IMG/VR virus record: IMGVR_UViG_3300030106_005012
Coordinates: 1 to 30,005 of that record
Length of the DNA: 30,005 nucleotides
Strand: one strand, 5' to 3'
Source: a virus
In this document: positions 12,787-20,233 of the stretch, piece after piece
Layout of the letters: every line of letters starts with the position of its first letter
Position numbering within the stretch: the first letter of the stretch is position 1
Program-made: the position numbers and the translations under genes
Notes under the pieces: generated by a model
What the model saw: only the letters and a program-made list of their open reading frames with translations
Told to the model about the DNA's origin: nothing
Databases searched by the model: none

Positions 12787-13010
12787 TAATTACCCCCTTT
12801 TGGTGTGACTCGTGAGAGCCATTCTATAACTGGCATTTTGTCATAACATGAGGAGCAATATACCCCCCTGTCTGGTTCGTCTAGGTGCTCATGATATGCG
12901 AGGTTGTCATCATGATAAAAACCTCTATAAATAGCATCTTTGACGCTTATAGTAGCCTCGCCTTCTTTGAAAGGTTCCTCGCAGATCATACAAGTGTCTA
13001 GCCTATCCAT
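12786..13010 (-). CDS. small zinc-ribbon protein (74 aa)
   Basis: Cys7 and Cys10 (CMIC) and Cys52 and Cys55 (CSSC) form two knuckles of a likely zinc site, with His33, His40 and His42 between them. The function is unknown. AAGGGGGC precedes the start, and the ATG overlaps the upstream stop by 8 nt (ATGGATAG), so translation is probably coupled. Confidence 0.75.
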   Translation of the reverse strand: MDRLDTCMICEEPFKEGEATISVKDAIYRGFYHDDNLAYHEHLDEPDRGVYCSSCYDKMPVIEWLSRVTPKGGN

Positions 13011-13275
13011 TGGTTGCCCCCTTACTAAAATTAATGCCTATTTCTTTTAGTTCTTCGAGGCTGTCGCAGATTCTAGAAAAATCCCCCATGTTGTTTTTGT
13101 CGCTAGTGTTTAACAGGTGTTCAAAATCTGCCTTAATCAATTTCCTTTTATTATTCTTGAAACAATTAGACAAAACAAACTCTAGCACGTCATAATCACG
13201 CATAGATAAGGACTCAGAGAGTTTGTCTGAAACTTCGAGGTAAAAGGACGCTTGAACCTTGATTATATTACTCAT
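13003..13275 (-). CDS. hypothetical protein (90 aa)
   Basis: I place the start at 13275 (MSNIIKVQ) rather than an upstream ATG, because AAGGGGGTG lies at the right distance and the ATG overlaps the previous stop by 8 nt (ATGAGTAA), as elsewhere in this operon. The protein is helical and charged with no Cys cluster apart from single residues. Not recognised. Confidence 0.7.
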   Translation of the reverse strand: MSNIIKVQASFYLEVSDKLSESLSMRDYDVLEFVLSNCFKNNKRKLIKADFEHLLNTSDKNNMGDFSRICDSLEELKEIGINFSKGATNG

Positions 13276-13591
13276 GATTGCACCCCCTTGTTGATGGTCT
13301 TGGGAAAGATAATTTATTACCATCAAATCTTTCAACAATGCAGATATCAGGATAAGTAATCCTAGCGAACCACTGGTAGTCCTTTTGGAACACCTTAAAA
13401 TTGAGTGAAAATTGGTTACTAGCCTGATTCATTCTTAATTTACTAGTTGGCGAAAACCACCCCCCCGTGTCCAAATCAACAACGCAACAATTGAATTTAA
13501 CAACGTCTGTATTATGATACCTAACTATTGTTTGCCCTTCCTCTGTTCTTATAGTGGTCTTATGGGCCCCTATCTCGTTAATATTAGCCAT
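13268..13591 (-). CDS. hypothetical protein (107 aa)
   Basis: A beta-rich small protein (TIVRYHNTDVVKFNCCVVDL, FSLNFKVFQKDYQWFARITY) with a Cys pair at residues 35-36 and a Gly/Arg-rich end. Alternating hydrophobic residues suggest a compact beta barrel or sandwich. No family is recognised. It starts after GAGGG and overlaps the upstream stop by 8 nt (ATGGCTAA). Confidence 0.72.
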   Translation of the reverse strand: MANINEIGAHKTTIRTEEGQTIVRYHNTDVVKFNCCVVDLDTGGWFSPTSKLRMNQASNQFSLNFKVFQKDYQWFARITYPDICIVERFDGNKLSFPRPSTRGCNHE

Positions 13592-13751
13592 TGTATCCCT
13601 CGCTTTCGTCTTGTTTAAAATCTTCTAATAACTCCCTCAATGCTTTACTGGTAAATCTTTCCTTTCCTTTCTTAGTGGTAAATTTAACCCCTATTTTTTG
13701 GTTGGTGTCCCAGATCGTCCACCTTTTAAACTTCTTCTTTCCGATGACCAT
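13584..13751 (-). CDS. small basic protein (55 aa)
   Basis: A short frame starting at 13751 with AAGGGGT eight bases upstream. It is strongly basic (MVIGKKKFKRW, then KFTTKKGKERFTSKAL) with an acidic C-terminus. Possibly a nucleic-acid-binding peptide; not recognised. The 8-nt overlap with the next gene and the binding site support it. A frame on the opposite strand over the same bases has no binding site and is ignored. Confidence 0.68.
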   Translation of the reverse strand: MVIGKKKFKRWTIWDTNQKIGVKFTTKKGKERFTSKALRELLEDFKQDESEGYNG

Positions 13752-13806
13752 AAATAACCCCTTTCTCTTTTGTATATATCCTCATCAGTGCCGACAATAT
13801 CGACAG

Positions 13807-13831
13807 ACTAGGGGAACAGTGCCCCCCTAGT
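13807..13831. repeat. intra-operon hairpin
   Basis: Perfect arms ACTAGGGG (13807-13814) and CCCCTAGT (13824-13831) with a 9-nt loop lie in the 91-nt gap between two operon genes. No U-tract follows on either strand, so an RNA-processing, stability or translational-control role is more likely than termination. Confidence 0.55.
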
Positions 13832-13842
13832 TTCGGATTGTT

Positions 13843-14037
13843 TTACCCCCAGATATCCCCCCTTTCTTCTTTGATATATTGCCATAGAAACGCGCTTATT
13901 ACTTCGTCGGTATATGTTGGGTGGGTTATGTATTTATAATGCTCTCTATAGGCGTTTACGACGTCGTCAATCTCTTGTATTGTTGCCCGTCCTACCCTTT
14001 CCGTTATTTCATTTAATACTTTTTTTGTGTATCCCAT
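13843..14037 (-). CDS. hypothetical helical protein (64 aa)
   Basis: A small, mostly helical protein (LNEITERVGRATIQEIDDVVNAYREHY) ending in a Trp/Gly tail. The first half could be a helix-turn-helix, but this is not certain. Start at 14037 with GGGGGG seven bases upstream; it begins directly after the preceding stop codon (TTAAATG). Not recognised. Confidence 0.72.
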   Translation of the reverse strand: MGYTKKVLNEITERVGRATIQEIDDVVNAYREHYKYITHPTYTDEVISAFLWQYIKEERGDIWG

Positions 14038-14199
14038 TTAATCCCCCCTACTTAATATTATTCTTTCAATAATTGTGATTGCTTTGTCTAGGTCGTCCCG
14101 TTCCTCGCCCTCTGGCAAATCCCCCCTATCCACTAGGACATGCTCAAGTATTAATTCTAAAGCGTCTTTTTCTTCTTCAAACGTGGTAAATTTTGGCAT
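14038..14199 (-). CDS. small acidic protein (53 aa)
   Basis: A strongly acidic, helical protein (FEEEKDALELILEHVL, then LPEGEERDDLDKAI). Starts at 14199 with AGGGGG and follows the upstream stop codon without a gap. Small acidic phage proteins are often DNA mimics or inhibitors of host proteins; that is only a suggestion here. Not recognised. Confidence 0.68.
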   Translation of the reverse strand: MPKFTTFEEEKDALELILEHVLVDRGDLPEGEERDDLDKAITIIERIILSRGD

Positions 14200-14511
14200 T
14201 TAATCCCCCTTTTTTTCTTGTCTGATTTTCTTTATATATTCTTGCTGCAACCTTTCCCGCCATGCTTCAGCCAACCAAAGGCTCTCGTTTTCGTATTCCT
14301 CCCATTCTTCCCAACTATTGAACCCGTCGTATCTTTCCCCGAATGATGCCAACTCTCCACAACTTGAGCATTGGTATTGGTCAGCATGTGCCCACGTTTT
14401 GCCGTCCCAATTGAGAGGCTCCGCATCACAGCAATAACTCACTAGGTCGAGTTTTTCTTCTTCGTCTTCGTCCCAGTCCCCTGAGTCAATAATAATTGTT
14501 TTAATAGCCAT
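14200..14511 (-). CDS. acidic protein with zinc-ribbon cysteines (103 aa)
   Basis: Start placed at 14511 (MAIKTIII), with GGGAGG at the right spacing; an upstream ATG has none. After an acidic stretch (DWDEDEEEK), Cys27/Cys28 and Cys48/Cys51 (YCCDAEP, then CSSC) look like a zinc ribbon. The C-terminal half is Glu- and Trp-rich and helical. The function is unknown. It overlaps the upstream gene by 11 nt. Confidence 0.75.
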   Translation of the reverse strand: MAIKTIIIDSGDWDEDEEEKLDLVSYCCDAEPLNWDGKTWAHADQYQCSSCGELASFGERYDGFNSWEEWEEYENESLWLAEAWRERLQQEYIKKIRQEKKGD

Positions 14512-14749
14512 TGTTTGCCTCCCATTGTTGAACGATGTTATCCCAAGAATAATTACCATCTGTAATTGATAATATTATGCCCTCGACTTCATCAGATATT
14601 TCATTAAATTTATCTTGTGCTTCTTCGGTGTAGGAGCCATCGGAATTGTCCATGCCGACACCATCAGGGAAATAGTATTTTAACAATATAATGTCCGATA
14701 CATCGCAATATAATTCTATTACTTCCTCTGTCTTTAATTTCCAAGTCAT
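14501..14749 (-). CDS. hypothetical acidic protein (82 aa)
   Basis: An acidic helical protein (TEEVIELYCDVSDI, EEAQDKFNEISDEVEGI) ending WDNIVQQWEANNGY. An AAAGGA binding site precedes the ATG at 14749, 35 nt after the DUF1281-like gene. Not recognised. Confidence 0.72.
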   Translation of the reverse strand: MTWKLKTEEVIELYCDVSDIILLKYYFPDGVGMDNSDGSYTEEAQDKFNEISDEVEGIILSITDGNYSWDNIVQQWEANNGY

Positions 14750-14784
14750 AATTATTCCTTTCTCTTTGTTGTTTAAATAGCCTT

Positions 14785-15252
14785 TTATAAGTATCCCGCC
14801 TTTTGCATGCCGTCCTCACGATAGAACCACTGCATAGAGCAATTGGGGAGCATTTCTTGTATCTTTTCGTGTATCCCGTAAGGTGGGCACCACGCAGTAA
14901 TAAATTGCATATCAACACAGGTGCTATCGATGGTATGTTGATCGTTGATTGTGAAATCATGGGCGTTCCACTTCGTGCCCCAATTTTCGATGCACCAATA
15001 ATAACCATGATCGTTATACCATTTGGCAAATGGCGTTTGCGTCATTTCTGCATAGCCCACTTTGGCCAGTTTCGTTTCGGGGTCTCTTTCTGGCGCTTCC
15101 ACAGGGTAGGGTATGACCAACTCAAAATCTAGCTGTACCCCTTGCTTGTCTTCGTCCCTTATAAAGCAATCAATAAAAAACCTTTTTAACTCTTTTTCCC
15201 CTTGCTTGTTCTCTGCATAAATACTGACTTCATTCTGGCACCAATTAGGCAT
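14785..15252 (-). CDS. Api92/DUF1281-like ferredoxin-fold domain protein
   Basis: Begins MPNWCQNEVSIYAE, the hallmark start of a phage and plasmid family with a ferredoxin-like fold (Api92-like, DUF1281). It also has the family's later blocks: ENWGTKWNAHDF near 89-100 and FITAWCPPYGI near 117-127. I chose the start at 15252 for this reason, with AAGGGGGC upstream and the usual 8-nt overlap (ATGCCTAA). At 155 residues it is of family size. The biochemical role of the family is not established as far as I know; members occur in accessory regions of phages and conjugative elements. Confidence 0.85.
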   Translation of the reverse strand: MPNWCQNEVSIYAENKQGEKELKRFFIDCFIRDEDKQGVQLDFELVIPYPVEAPERDPETKLAKVGYAEMTQTPFAKWYNDHGYYWCIENWGTKWNAHDFTINDQHTIDSTCVDMQFITAWCPPYGIHEKIQEMLPNCSMQWFYREDGMQKAGYL

Positions 15253-15538
15253 GATCTGGGCCCCCTTGCAATGTTGTTTCAATTAAAAAAGTTGCGTCAA
15301 ATATTTTCCCCTTTCTCTCTTGGTATTCTTGTTTGGTTTCAATACGCCCATTTCTTAATAAACAAACTCTATAAATAATTAATAATGCTTTCATGTTTAC
15401 GCCTTCCCAGTCCAACCAGTCCTCGACGTACTCCGTTTGTTCAAAATCCCCCGTTCCATCTGCCCACTGTGGACAGCATTTTAAATTGTAATCATCATCT
15501 ACCCAAAATATCTTTCCGAATTGTTGAGATTTATACAT
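15245..15538 (-). CDS. hypothetical protein (97 aa)
   Basis: Start placed at 15538 (MYKSQQFG), with GGGGGGAG four bases upstream and an 8-nt overlap with the previous stop (ATGTATAA). An ATG at 15559 gives a longer product but has no binding site. The N-terminal half is acidic and aromatic (WVDDDYNLKCCPQWADG, EYVEDWLDWEG) and contains a Cys pair; the rest is basic. Not recognised. Confidence 0.72.
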   Translation of the reverse strand: MYKSQQFGKIFWVDDDYNLKCCPQWADGTGDFEQTEYVEDWLDWEGVNMKALLIIYRVCLLRNGRIETKQEYQERKGKIFDATFLIETTLQGGPDHA

Positions 15539-15695
15539 TTTCTCCCCCCGTTTCTTCATTTAAAAAAGCATCTTTAGCAATTCTAGATTCTACACAAACG
15601 CCCTTATAATAAACCCTGATTTCACGCTTAGGGGGAAAATACCCCTTCGCCTCAATCCTTGCGGTTTCATTTTTAGCGCTTTCTCTTTTGTCCAT
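15531..15695 (-). CDS. small basic protein (54 aa), first gene of the operon
   Basis: A short frame starting at 15695 with AAGGGGG seven bases upstream, some 40 nt after the predicted start of promoter P3. It begins with a charged helix (MDKRESAKNETARIEAKG) followed by FPPKREIRVYYKGV, a likely beta strand. Not recognised. The promoter, binding site and overlap with the next gene make it the likely lead gene of this unit. Confidence 0.7.
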   Translation of the reverse strand: MDKRESAKNETARIEAKGYFPPKREIRVYYKGVCVESRIAKDAFLNEETGGENV

Positions 15696-15727
15696 AAATT
15701 CCCCCTTCTTGGTTAAATGCGCCTATG

Positions 15728-15741
15728 CGCGTAGATACGCG
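15728..15741. promoter_or_regulatory. operator-like palindrome at the P3 start site
   Basis: CGCGTA and TACGCG arms around a two-base centre, lying over the predicted transcription start of P3. Two ATGCGC copies lie just downstream in the transcript direction. Its GC content contrasts with the AT-rich surroundings. The location suggests a repressor site. Confidence 0.5.
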
Positions 15742-15743
15742 TG

Positions 15744-15772
15744 ATTATAAACATAACAACAACATAAGTCAA
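15744..15772 (-). promoter_or_regulatory. strong sigma-70-like leftward promoter P3
   Basis: On the minus strand TTGACT (15767-15772) lies exactly 17 nt from a perfect TATAAT (15744-15749). The predicted start near 15737 gives a leader of about 40 nt to the first gene of the small-gene operon. It shares the TTGACT -35 box with P1. Confidence 0.82.
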
Positions 15773-16305
15773 TACCCTAGATTAATATATTTGTTTTGCT
15801 AAACAGGAGAGGGGGAAGGGTAGGGAGTAGGGGACATTAGGGGCCCTTTGTCAATGATTCTATGGGCTAATTTTGAGCCCTTCTGAGGGGGTCAATTAAA
15901 GATTCTAGCGACGCTGACGGCGTAAAGAAAAAAGGATAATTTTCACTAATATCTTAACGCTGAATTTATGGCTTTTTTGGGCCAAAATCTCTATACATTT
16001 CCTATACCTTCGTTTCAATTCGTAGCTGGACCATCCTATACCTTGAGGGGCCTTTTGAACCTAAGCGAACGCGCATATTAAAGGAAAACTATACCAAATT
16101 TATAGCTGCAGGTAAAGGGGTTATCTTCCTGGTTTTGCCATTTTCCCTGCCGTGTCGAGAGTCGTTAATAGTAGTCGATAGCAGTAGGTGCAGGGGTATG
16201 CCTTAGCAAAGTCTGTATGGGTCTATAGATACCCGTGACAATATTATTTTTGACAAAAGGGGTTACCAGGTAAAAAACATTACGAATAAGCACGGTTTAC
16301 CTACG

Positions 16306-16353
16306 ACTTAACTGTTAAGTTGTATGCAAGTTTTAGTTAAGTTTGCAAAACTT
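16306..16353. repeat. repeated palindromes upstream of the rightward promoter
   Basis: Two imperfect palindromes, ACTTAAC-T-GTTAAGT (16306-16320) and AAGTTT-GCA-AAACTT (16339-16353), stand directly upstream of P-R. GTTAAGTT is repeated at 16314-16321 and 16336-16343, a 22-bp period or about two helical turns. TGCAAGTT occurs at 16325-16332, again at 16503-16510, and inverted at 16469-16476. They look like activator or repressor sites, or iterons. Confidence 0.65.
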
Positions 16354-16355
16354 AG

Positions 16356-16384
16356 TTGACAAATTATTAAAAAGTTTGTATTTT
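16356..16384 (+). promoter_or_regulatory. rightward promoter P-R for the packaging genes
   Basis: A perfect TTGACA (16356-16361) lies 17 nt before TATTTT (16379-16384). The start near 16391 would give a 160-nt leader carrying the long hairpin before the terminase small subunit gene. A TATAAT at 16434-16439 could be an alternative -10 but has no matching -35. Confidence 0.65.
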
Positions 16385-16465
16385 TAGATCAATTTGTGAT
16401 TTTTTATTAAAAAATAATAAATTTTCGCCGCATTATAATATATATAATAATAATAAATATATAAT

Positions 16466-16513
16466 ATTAACTTGCATATAATTTGTTTAGGCAAATTAAA
16501 TATGCAAGTTAAT
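16466..16513 (+). repeat. long hairpin before the terminase small subunit gene
   Basis: Fourteen perfect pairs (16466-16479 with 16500-16513), a two-base bulge, then six more pairs (16480-16485 with 16492-16497) around a six-base loop TTTAGG. No U-tract follows. It ends 40 nt before the ATG at 16554. It could regulate translation of the terminase genes, protect the transcript, or act as a recognition site in DNA. Confidence 0.7.
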
Positions 16514-16553
16514 GTAATACAAAGAAAGAAAACCAGCAAAAGAAAGAAAATTT

Positions 16554-17027
16554 ATGGAAAATGAGCCAAAGCCAAAGATGAGCATGGAGTATCGTAATCA
16601 AAAAACGATAACGAACAAAAAATTGTTAATCAAGGCTGTTGAGGAGCTTGGTGGAAACATGAAAGCGATCAAGGCTGCGGGAATATCCGCGAGGACTTAC
16701 AGCAGGTGGATGAAAGAAGATCCTGAGTTTAGGGATGATATAGAAAAAGCCAGGGTGGCCTTTGGTGAAAGTATGCTAGAGGTTGCGATTGACAGAATAA
16801 AGAATCCTGACAAAGGCAAGGGTAGTGATGTATTATTGATATCGTTATTAAATGCGTATCTTAGTCACATATTCAGGCCGACAGCTGTTGTTGGTGAGGA
16901 TACAGCGAAGGAATTAATTACGGAATGGCGTAAAGCTGCGAGAGCAGATGCAAAAAACAAGGTTGACAACCCGTTATCGGAAAATATGGAAGACACTCTT
17001 GATGATATTTTAAGCAAGAAAAAATAA
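16554..17027 (+). CDS. terS: terminase small subunit
   Basis: A 157-residue protein directly before the large terminase gene, which is its standard position. Residues about 24-62 contain a helix-turn-helix (AIKAAGISARTYSRWMKEDPEFRDDIEKA), the DNA-recognition fold of terminase small subunits that select phage DNA for packaging. A central helical part likely forms the ring, and the Lys-rich end is flexible. The site before the ATG is a weak GAAAG. The stop overlaps the next start by one base (TAATG), coupling the pair. Confidence 0.85.
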   Translation: MENEPKPKMSMEYRNQKTITNKKLLIKAVEELGGNMKAIKAAGISARTYSRWMKEDPEFRDDIEKARVAFGESMLEVAIDRIKNPDKGKGSDVLLISLLNAYLSHIFRPTAVVGEDTAKELITEWRKAARADAKNKVDNPLSENMEDTLDDILSKKK

Positions 17028-18391
17028 TGGCCACAGAAACAAAGAAACCTAACATTAGGGATATAGTTTTCAACCATATTGGGTTTAATCCCACTAAGGA
17101 ACAGCAGGTTATTATTGATTCTCCTTACAGGTTTAATCTTGTAGCTGGTGGTGAGCAGGCAGGAAAAAGCATGATAGCTAGTAAATATCTGCTTTACCAA
17201 TATTTTTTACATGACGAAGAAACCTATGGCCCTGGATTATACTGGCTGGTAGCAGCAGATTATGAGCGTACAAGGGCTGAATTCGAATATTTAAGGGATA
17301 ACTTTACGGAACTCGGATTATTAGCTGAATGTTCTAAGAGAGTAGACCCAGGATATATTTTAATGAAAGATGGTACGAGGATAGAAACCAAATCTGCCAA
17401 AGACCATAGAACCTTAGCGATGAAAGCACCGAATGGAATATTGGGCTGCGAAGCATCACAGCTAGACCTTGATACCTTTCATAGATTGATGGGAAGATGT
17501 GCTCCGAAAAAGGGATGGTTATTTCTTTCAGGGACATTTGAAGGCTCTCTTGGTTGGTATCCACAAATGTTTACCGCATGGGCTAGCGGTGCGGATAAAG
17601 AAGCAAGATCTTACAGTTTACCAAGCTGGACCAATATTAATTTATACCCAGAAGGTAGAGATGACCCAGAAATAAAACGATTGGAAGCATTATCCAGTGA
17701 TGATTTCTTTATGGAACGTATCGCAGGTAAGCCAAGTCCTCCCAGAGGGTTGGTATTTCCAGAGTTCAGGCCAGATATTCACGTTAAAGATGTGGAATAT
17801 GAGAAGGGAACGCCAGTACATTTATGGATGGACCCAGGTTATGCAGGAGCATATGCGGTAATTGCAGTGCAAATTGTGAACGAACAGATACGAATTATTG
17901 ACGAAATCTACGAACAAGCGTTAATTACTGACGAAATCATTGATATTGCTACTGCAAAACCATGGTGGGGTGATGTACAATTCGGCGTGATTGACATAGC
18001 AGGTAACCAACATCAGGCGATGGCGGCACCTGCAGAGCTATGGTTAGACAAAGCTGGCTTGTTTATGTCCAGTCAGAAAATAAAAATAAACGAAGGCTCT
18101 GAACGATTGAAATCCTGGCTTAAAATTGACCCTACTACCCATGAAGCAAAAGTAATTATACACCCAAAATGTCAGGGAATATTGTCAGAGTTCGGGGCTT
18201 CACCTAATCCGTTTGACGGACAGACTAAAGCATACAGGTGGAAAACCGACAGAGAGGGCAATATTGTAGGAGATGTTCCAGAAGACAAATACAACCATAG
18301 TGTTAAAGCATTAATTTATGGACTTATTGATAGATTTGGCTATGGATATGTTCAAAACAGAGACACGATTCGTGTAAAAAGGTGGGCGTAA
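17027..18391 (+). CDS. terL: terminase large subunit (packaging ATPase/nuclease)
   Basis: The motor that drives DNA into the head and cuts it. The N-terminal ATPase shows Walker A GGEQAGKS (41-48) and an acidic Walker B-like strand GILGCEAS (137-144) with Glu142 as a likely catalytic acid. The RNase H-like nuclease starts at about 265 with WMDPGYAG (Asp269), continues with GVIDIAG near 330, and has a final conserved helix, DKYNHSVKALIYGL, near 425-438. At 454 residues it is a usual length. There is no separate Shine-Dalgarno; translation probably depends on the upstream gene. The portal gene follows with no gap. Confidence 0.93.
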   Translation: MATETKKPNIRDIVFNHIGFNPTKEQQVIIDSPYRFNLVAGGEQAGKSMIASKYLLYQYFLHDEETYGPGLYWLVAADYERTRAEFEYLRDNFTELGLLAECSKRVDPGYILMKDGTRIETKSAKDHRTLAMKAPNGILGCEASQLDLDTFHRLMGRCAPKKGWLFLSGTFEGSLGWYPQMFTAWASGADKEARSYSLPSWTNINLYPEGRDDPEIKRLEALSSDDFFMERIAGKPSPPRGLVFPEFRPDIHVKDVEYEKGTPVHLWMDPGYAGAYAVIAVQIVNEQIRIIDEIYEQALITDEIIDIATAKPWWGDVQFGVIDIAGNQHQAMAAPAELWLDKAGLFMSSQKIKINEGSERLKSWLKIDPTTHEAKVIIHPKCQGILSEFGASPNPFDGQTKAYRWKTDREGNIVGDVPEDKYNHSVKALIYGLIDRFGYGYVQNRDTIRVKRWA

Positions 18392-20233
18392 ATGGTACGA
18401 AGAAAACCAGAAGATATCGTGAGATTAGTGGATGCTCACTATACAGCAACAGAACCACTCAGGCAAAGGATGCAAGATGACCATTCTTTATACAGATTAG
18501 ACCCATATGATGCTGGTGAAGGATACCAGTCATATACGTCTAATGAACCACACAACTATGCACAAAAAATTATTGGTTGGATTACTGGGGCAGAAATGAC
18601 AGTCAGTATTCCTCACGATCAGGCAGATTCAGATTTGCGTGAAAAAAATGATATGAAAGAAAGATTTTTGATCGGTATTACAAAATCGGCCGATGAACGA
18701 TTGTGCAGAATGATGATGCCTACTATCCGAGACCAACTAGCTTGGTACGCTTCATTGCGTGGCTGGTATGCTGGCCGAGCAATTCTTGCAAAAAACAAAG
18801 ACGGAGCTACCTATGTAGATATAACTCCCTGGGATCCAATGCACACATACTGGAGTGTTGGATCTGATGGGCTAGAATGGGCTTGCCATAAAGTACCAAA
18901 AACCAGAGATCAGATACTTGCACAGTATGGCATAGAAATAGACTGGGATTCTAACTACAGTGCAGAAGGTATTGATGTTTATGATTTTTACGACAAAGAA
19001 ATGAACACTATTATTATTCACTCTGGAGATGCAGAAAGTGCAAACATCAGAGTAGTAAAGAAACAAACTAAACACGGAGCTGACCAGGTTCCTGTTTTCT
19101 TAGGCCCAATAGGTTCCAACCCTTACATCGTAGCTATGACTCACACCAATATGGATGATACTATAGCCGATGTAGGGGAAGGTATCTTTACTGCAACCAG
19201 AGATTTGTATGACAAACATAATCTTATGATGTCAACAATGTTAGAACTAACAGCCAGATCAAGACGACAAGGATTAATCGTCAGGTCTCGTGATGGTTCT
19301 AAAACCCTTGATGAAGACCCATACTTGGAAGGTTCGGAGATTGCATTATCTCAAAATGAAAATGTTGAACCACTAGGATTACTAGAGGTTGCAAAGGAAA
19401 CTGGGGCATTTATGTCTTTAGTTTCTGGAGAAATGCAACGTGGTGGTATCCCCTACTCCGTATATGGAGATGTACCATTTCAGCTATCAGGATTTGCTAT
19501 TAATACGTTAAGGCAAGGTGTTGAAACCGTAGTCAGTAAATACCTGAGAGGTGTAGAGAAAGCATACGAAATGATATTTAATTTAATATCCGACCAGTAT
19601 GCAGGTGGTGCATTTGAATCATTAGAACTATCAGGTATGGACAGAAACCGAACATACTTTACAGAAACCATAGAACCAGAAATGCTAAAAGGCACTGGTT
19701 CTCCAATCGTAAATCTTGTCGGACAACTTCCACAAGACGATATGACTAGGTACTCAATGGCACAAATTGCAAGGGAAGGACCCACACCGCTCTTGTCAGA
19801 TCGAGCAATTCGCGATAGAATCTTAGCCATACAGGATGCAGATCAGATGGACAACTCCATCAAGGAACAAATGGCTGAAAGAATGTTGCCAGAGGCAGCG
19901 CTATGGACATTACTCCAAGCAGCAGAACGCCAAGGCAGAGAAGATTTAGTCAATTTTTATGTGGGAGAATTAACAACTGTACTTATGCAAAAAAGGCAGG
20001 CTACCCAGATGATGGAACAACAGATGATGCAGCAACAGATGATGCAAGAGCAACAAATGGTTGCACCGCAAGGCCCTCCGCCTCCTACAGAAGAAGCGGC
20101 TGTCCCTCCAACTACTGACCCAAGAGTCATGCCTAATGCAATGATGGGGGTTCCGCCCCCAACACCTACACCACAAGCAGGTCCAAATGTTCCCCCTGGA
20201 ACTCCACGACCTGGAGCACAAGGAGGCGTGTAA
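18392..20233 (+). CDS. portal protein
   Basis: A 613-residue portal, the twelve-fold ring at the head vertex through which DNA enters and leaves. It lies directly after the large terminase gene and has the expected mixed wing and stem composition, with an N-terminal YTSNEPHNYAQKIIGWI-type segment and long helices around residues 260-400. The last 100 residues are low-complexity: a Met/Gln-rich run from a CAGATGATG-like DNA repeat, then a Pro-rich tail, probably disordered inside the head or a scaffold contact. GGTGGG precedes the start. Confidence 0.88.
   Translation: MVRRKPEDIVRLVDAHYTATEPLRQRMQDDHSLYRLDPYDAGEGYQSYTSNEPHNYAQKIIGWITGAEMTVSIPHDQADSDLREKNDMKERFLIGITKSADERLCRMMMPTIRDQLAWYASLRGWYAGRAILAKNKDGATYVDITPWDPMHTYWSVGSDGLEWACHKVPKTRDQILAQYGIEIDWDSNYSAEGIDVYDFYDKEMNTIIIHSGDAESANIRVVKKQTKHGADQVPVFLGPIGSNPYIVAMTHTNMDDTIADVGEGIFTATRDLYDKHNLMMSTMLELTARSRRQGLIVRSRDGSKTLDEDPYLEGSEIALSQNENVEPLGLLEVAKETGAFMSLVSGEMQRGGIPYSVYGDVPFQLSGFAINTLRQGVETVVSKYLRGVEKAYEMIFNLISDQYAGGAFESLELSGMDRNRTYFTETIEPEMLKGTGSPIVNLVGQLPQDDMTRYSMAQIAREGPTPLLSDRAIRDRILAIQDADQMDNSIKEQMAERMLPEAALWTLLQAAERQGREDLVNFYVGELTTVLMQKRQATQMMEQQMMQQQMMQEQQMVAPQGPPPPTEEAAVPPTTDPRVMPNAMMGVPPPTPTPQAGPNVPPGTPRPGAQGGV

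Larger units (their letters stand above)
15696..16553. other. non-coding divergent control region / candidate origin or packaging site
   Basis: About 860 bp between the leftward small-gene operon and the rightward terminase genes hold no coding frame I would accept on either strand. It contains promoter P3 and its palindrome on the left, direct repeats of CCTATACCTT (16001-16010 and 16035-16044) with another CTATACC at 16089, and an inverted repeat GGGCT/AGCCC near 15868-15884. To the right come a set of repeated palindromes, promoter P-R, a nearly pure AT tract (about 16362-16500) and a 20-bp hairpin. Repeats beside an AT-rich unwinding-prone tract suggest a replication origin; adjacency to the terminase small subunit gene also suits a packaging site. 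Confidence 0.6.

Noticed and set aside
13591-13830. 79-residue plus-strand frame
   Set aside because: Antisense to the 55-residue minus-strand gene at 13584-13751, which has a binding site and an operon-type overlap; the plus-strand frame has neither.
14664-15029. 121-residue minus-strand frame
   Set aside because: Overlaps the DUF1281-like gene, whose MPNWC start and NWGTKW motif fix the true frame.
16250-16280. Perfect TTGACA at 16250-16255 as a second rightward promoter
   Set aside because: No -10-like hexamer at 16 to 18 nt; the sequence there is GTAAAAAACA-like.
20005-20065. CAGATGATG-like repeats as a CRISPR or regulatory repeat
   Set aside because: They lie in frame within the portal gene and encode its Met/Gln-rich tail; there are no spacers.
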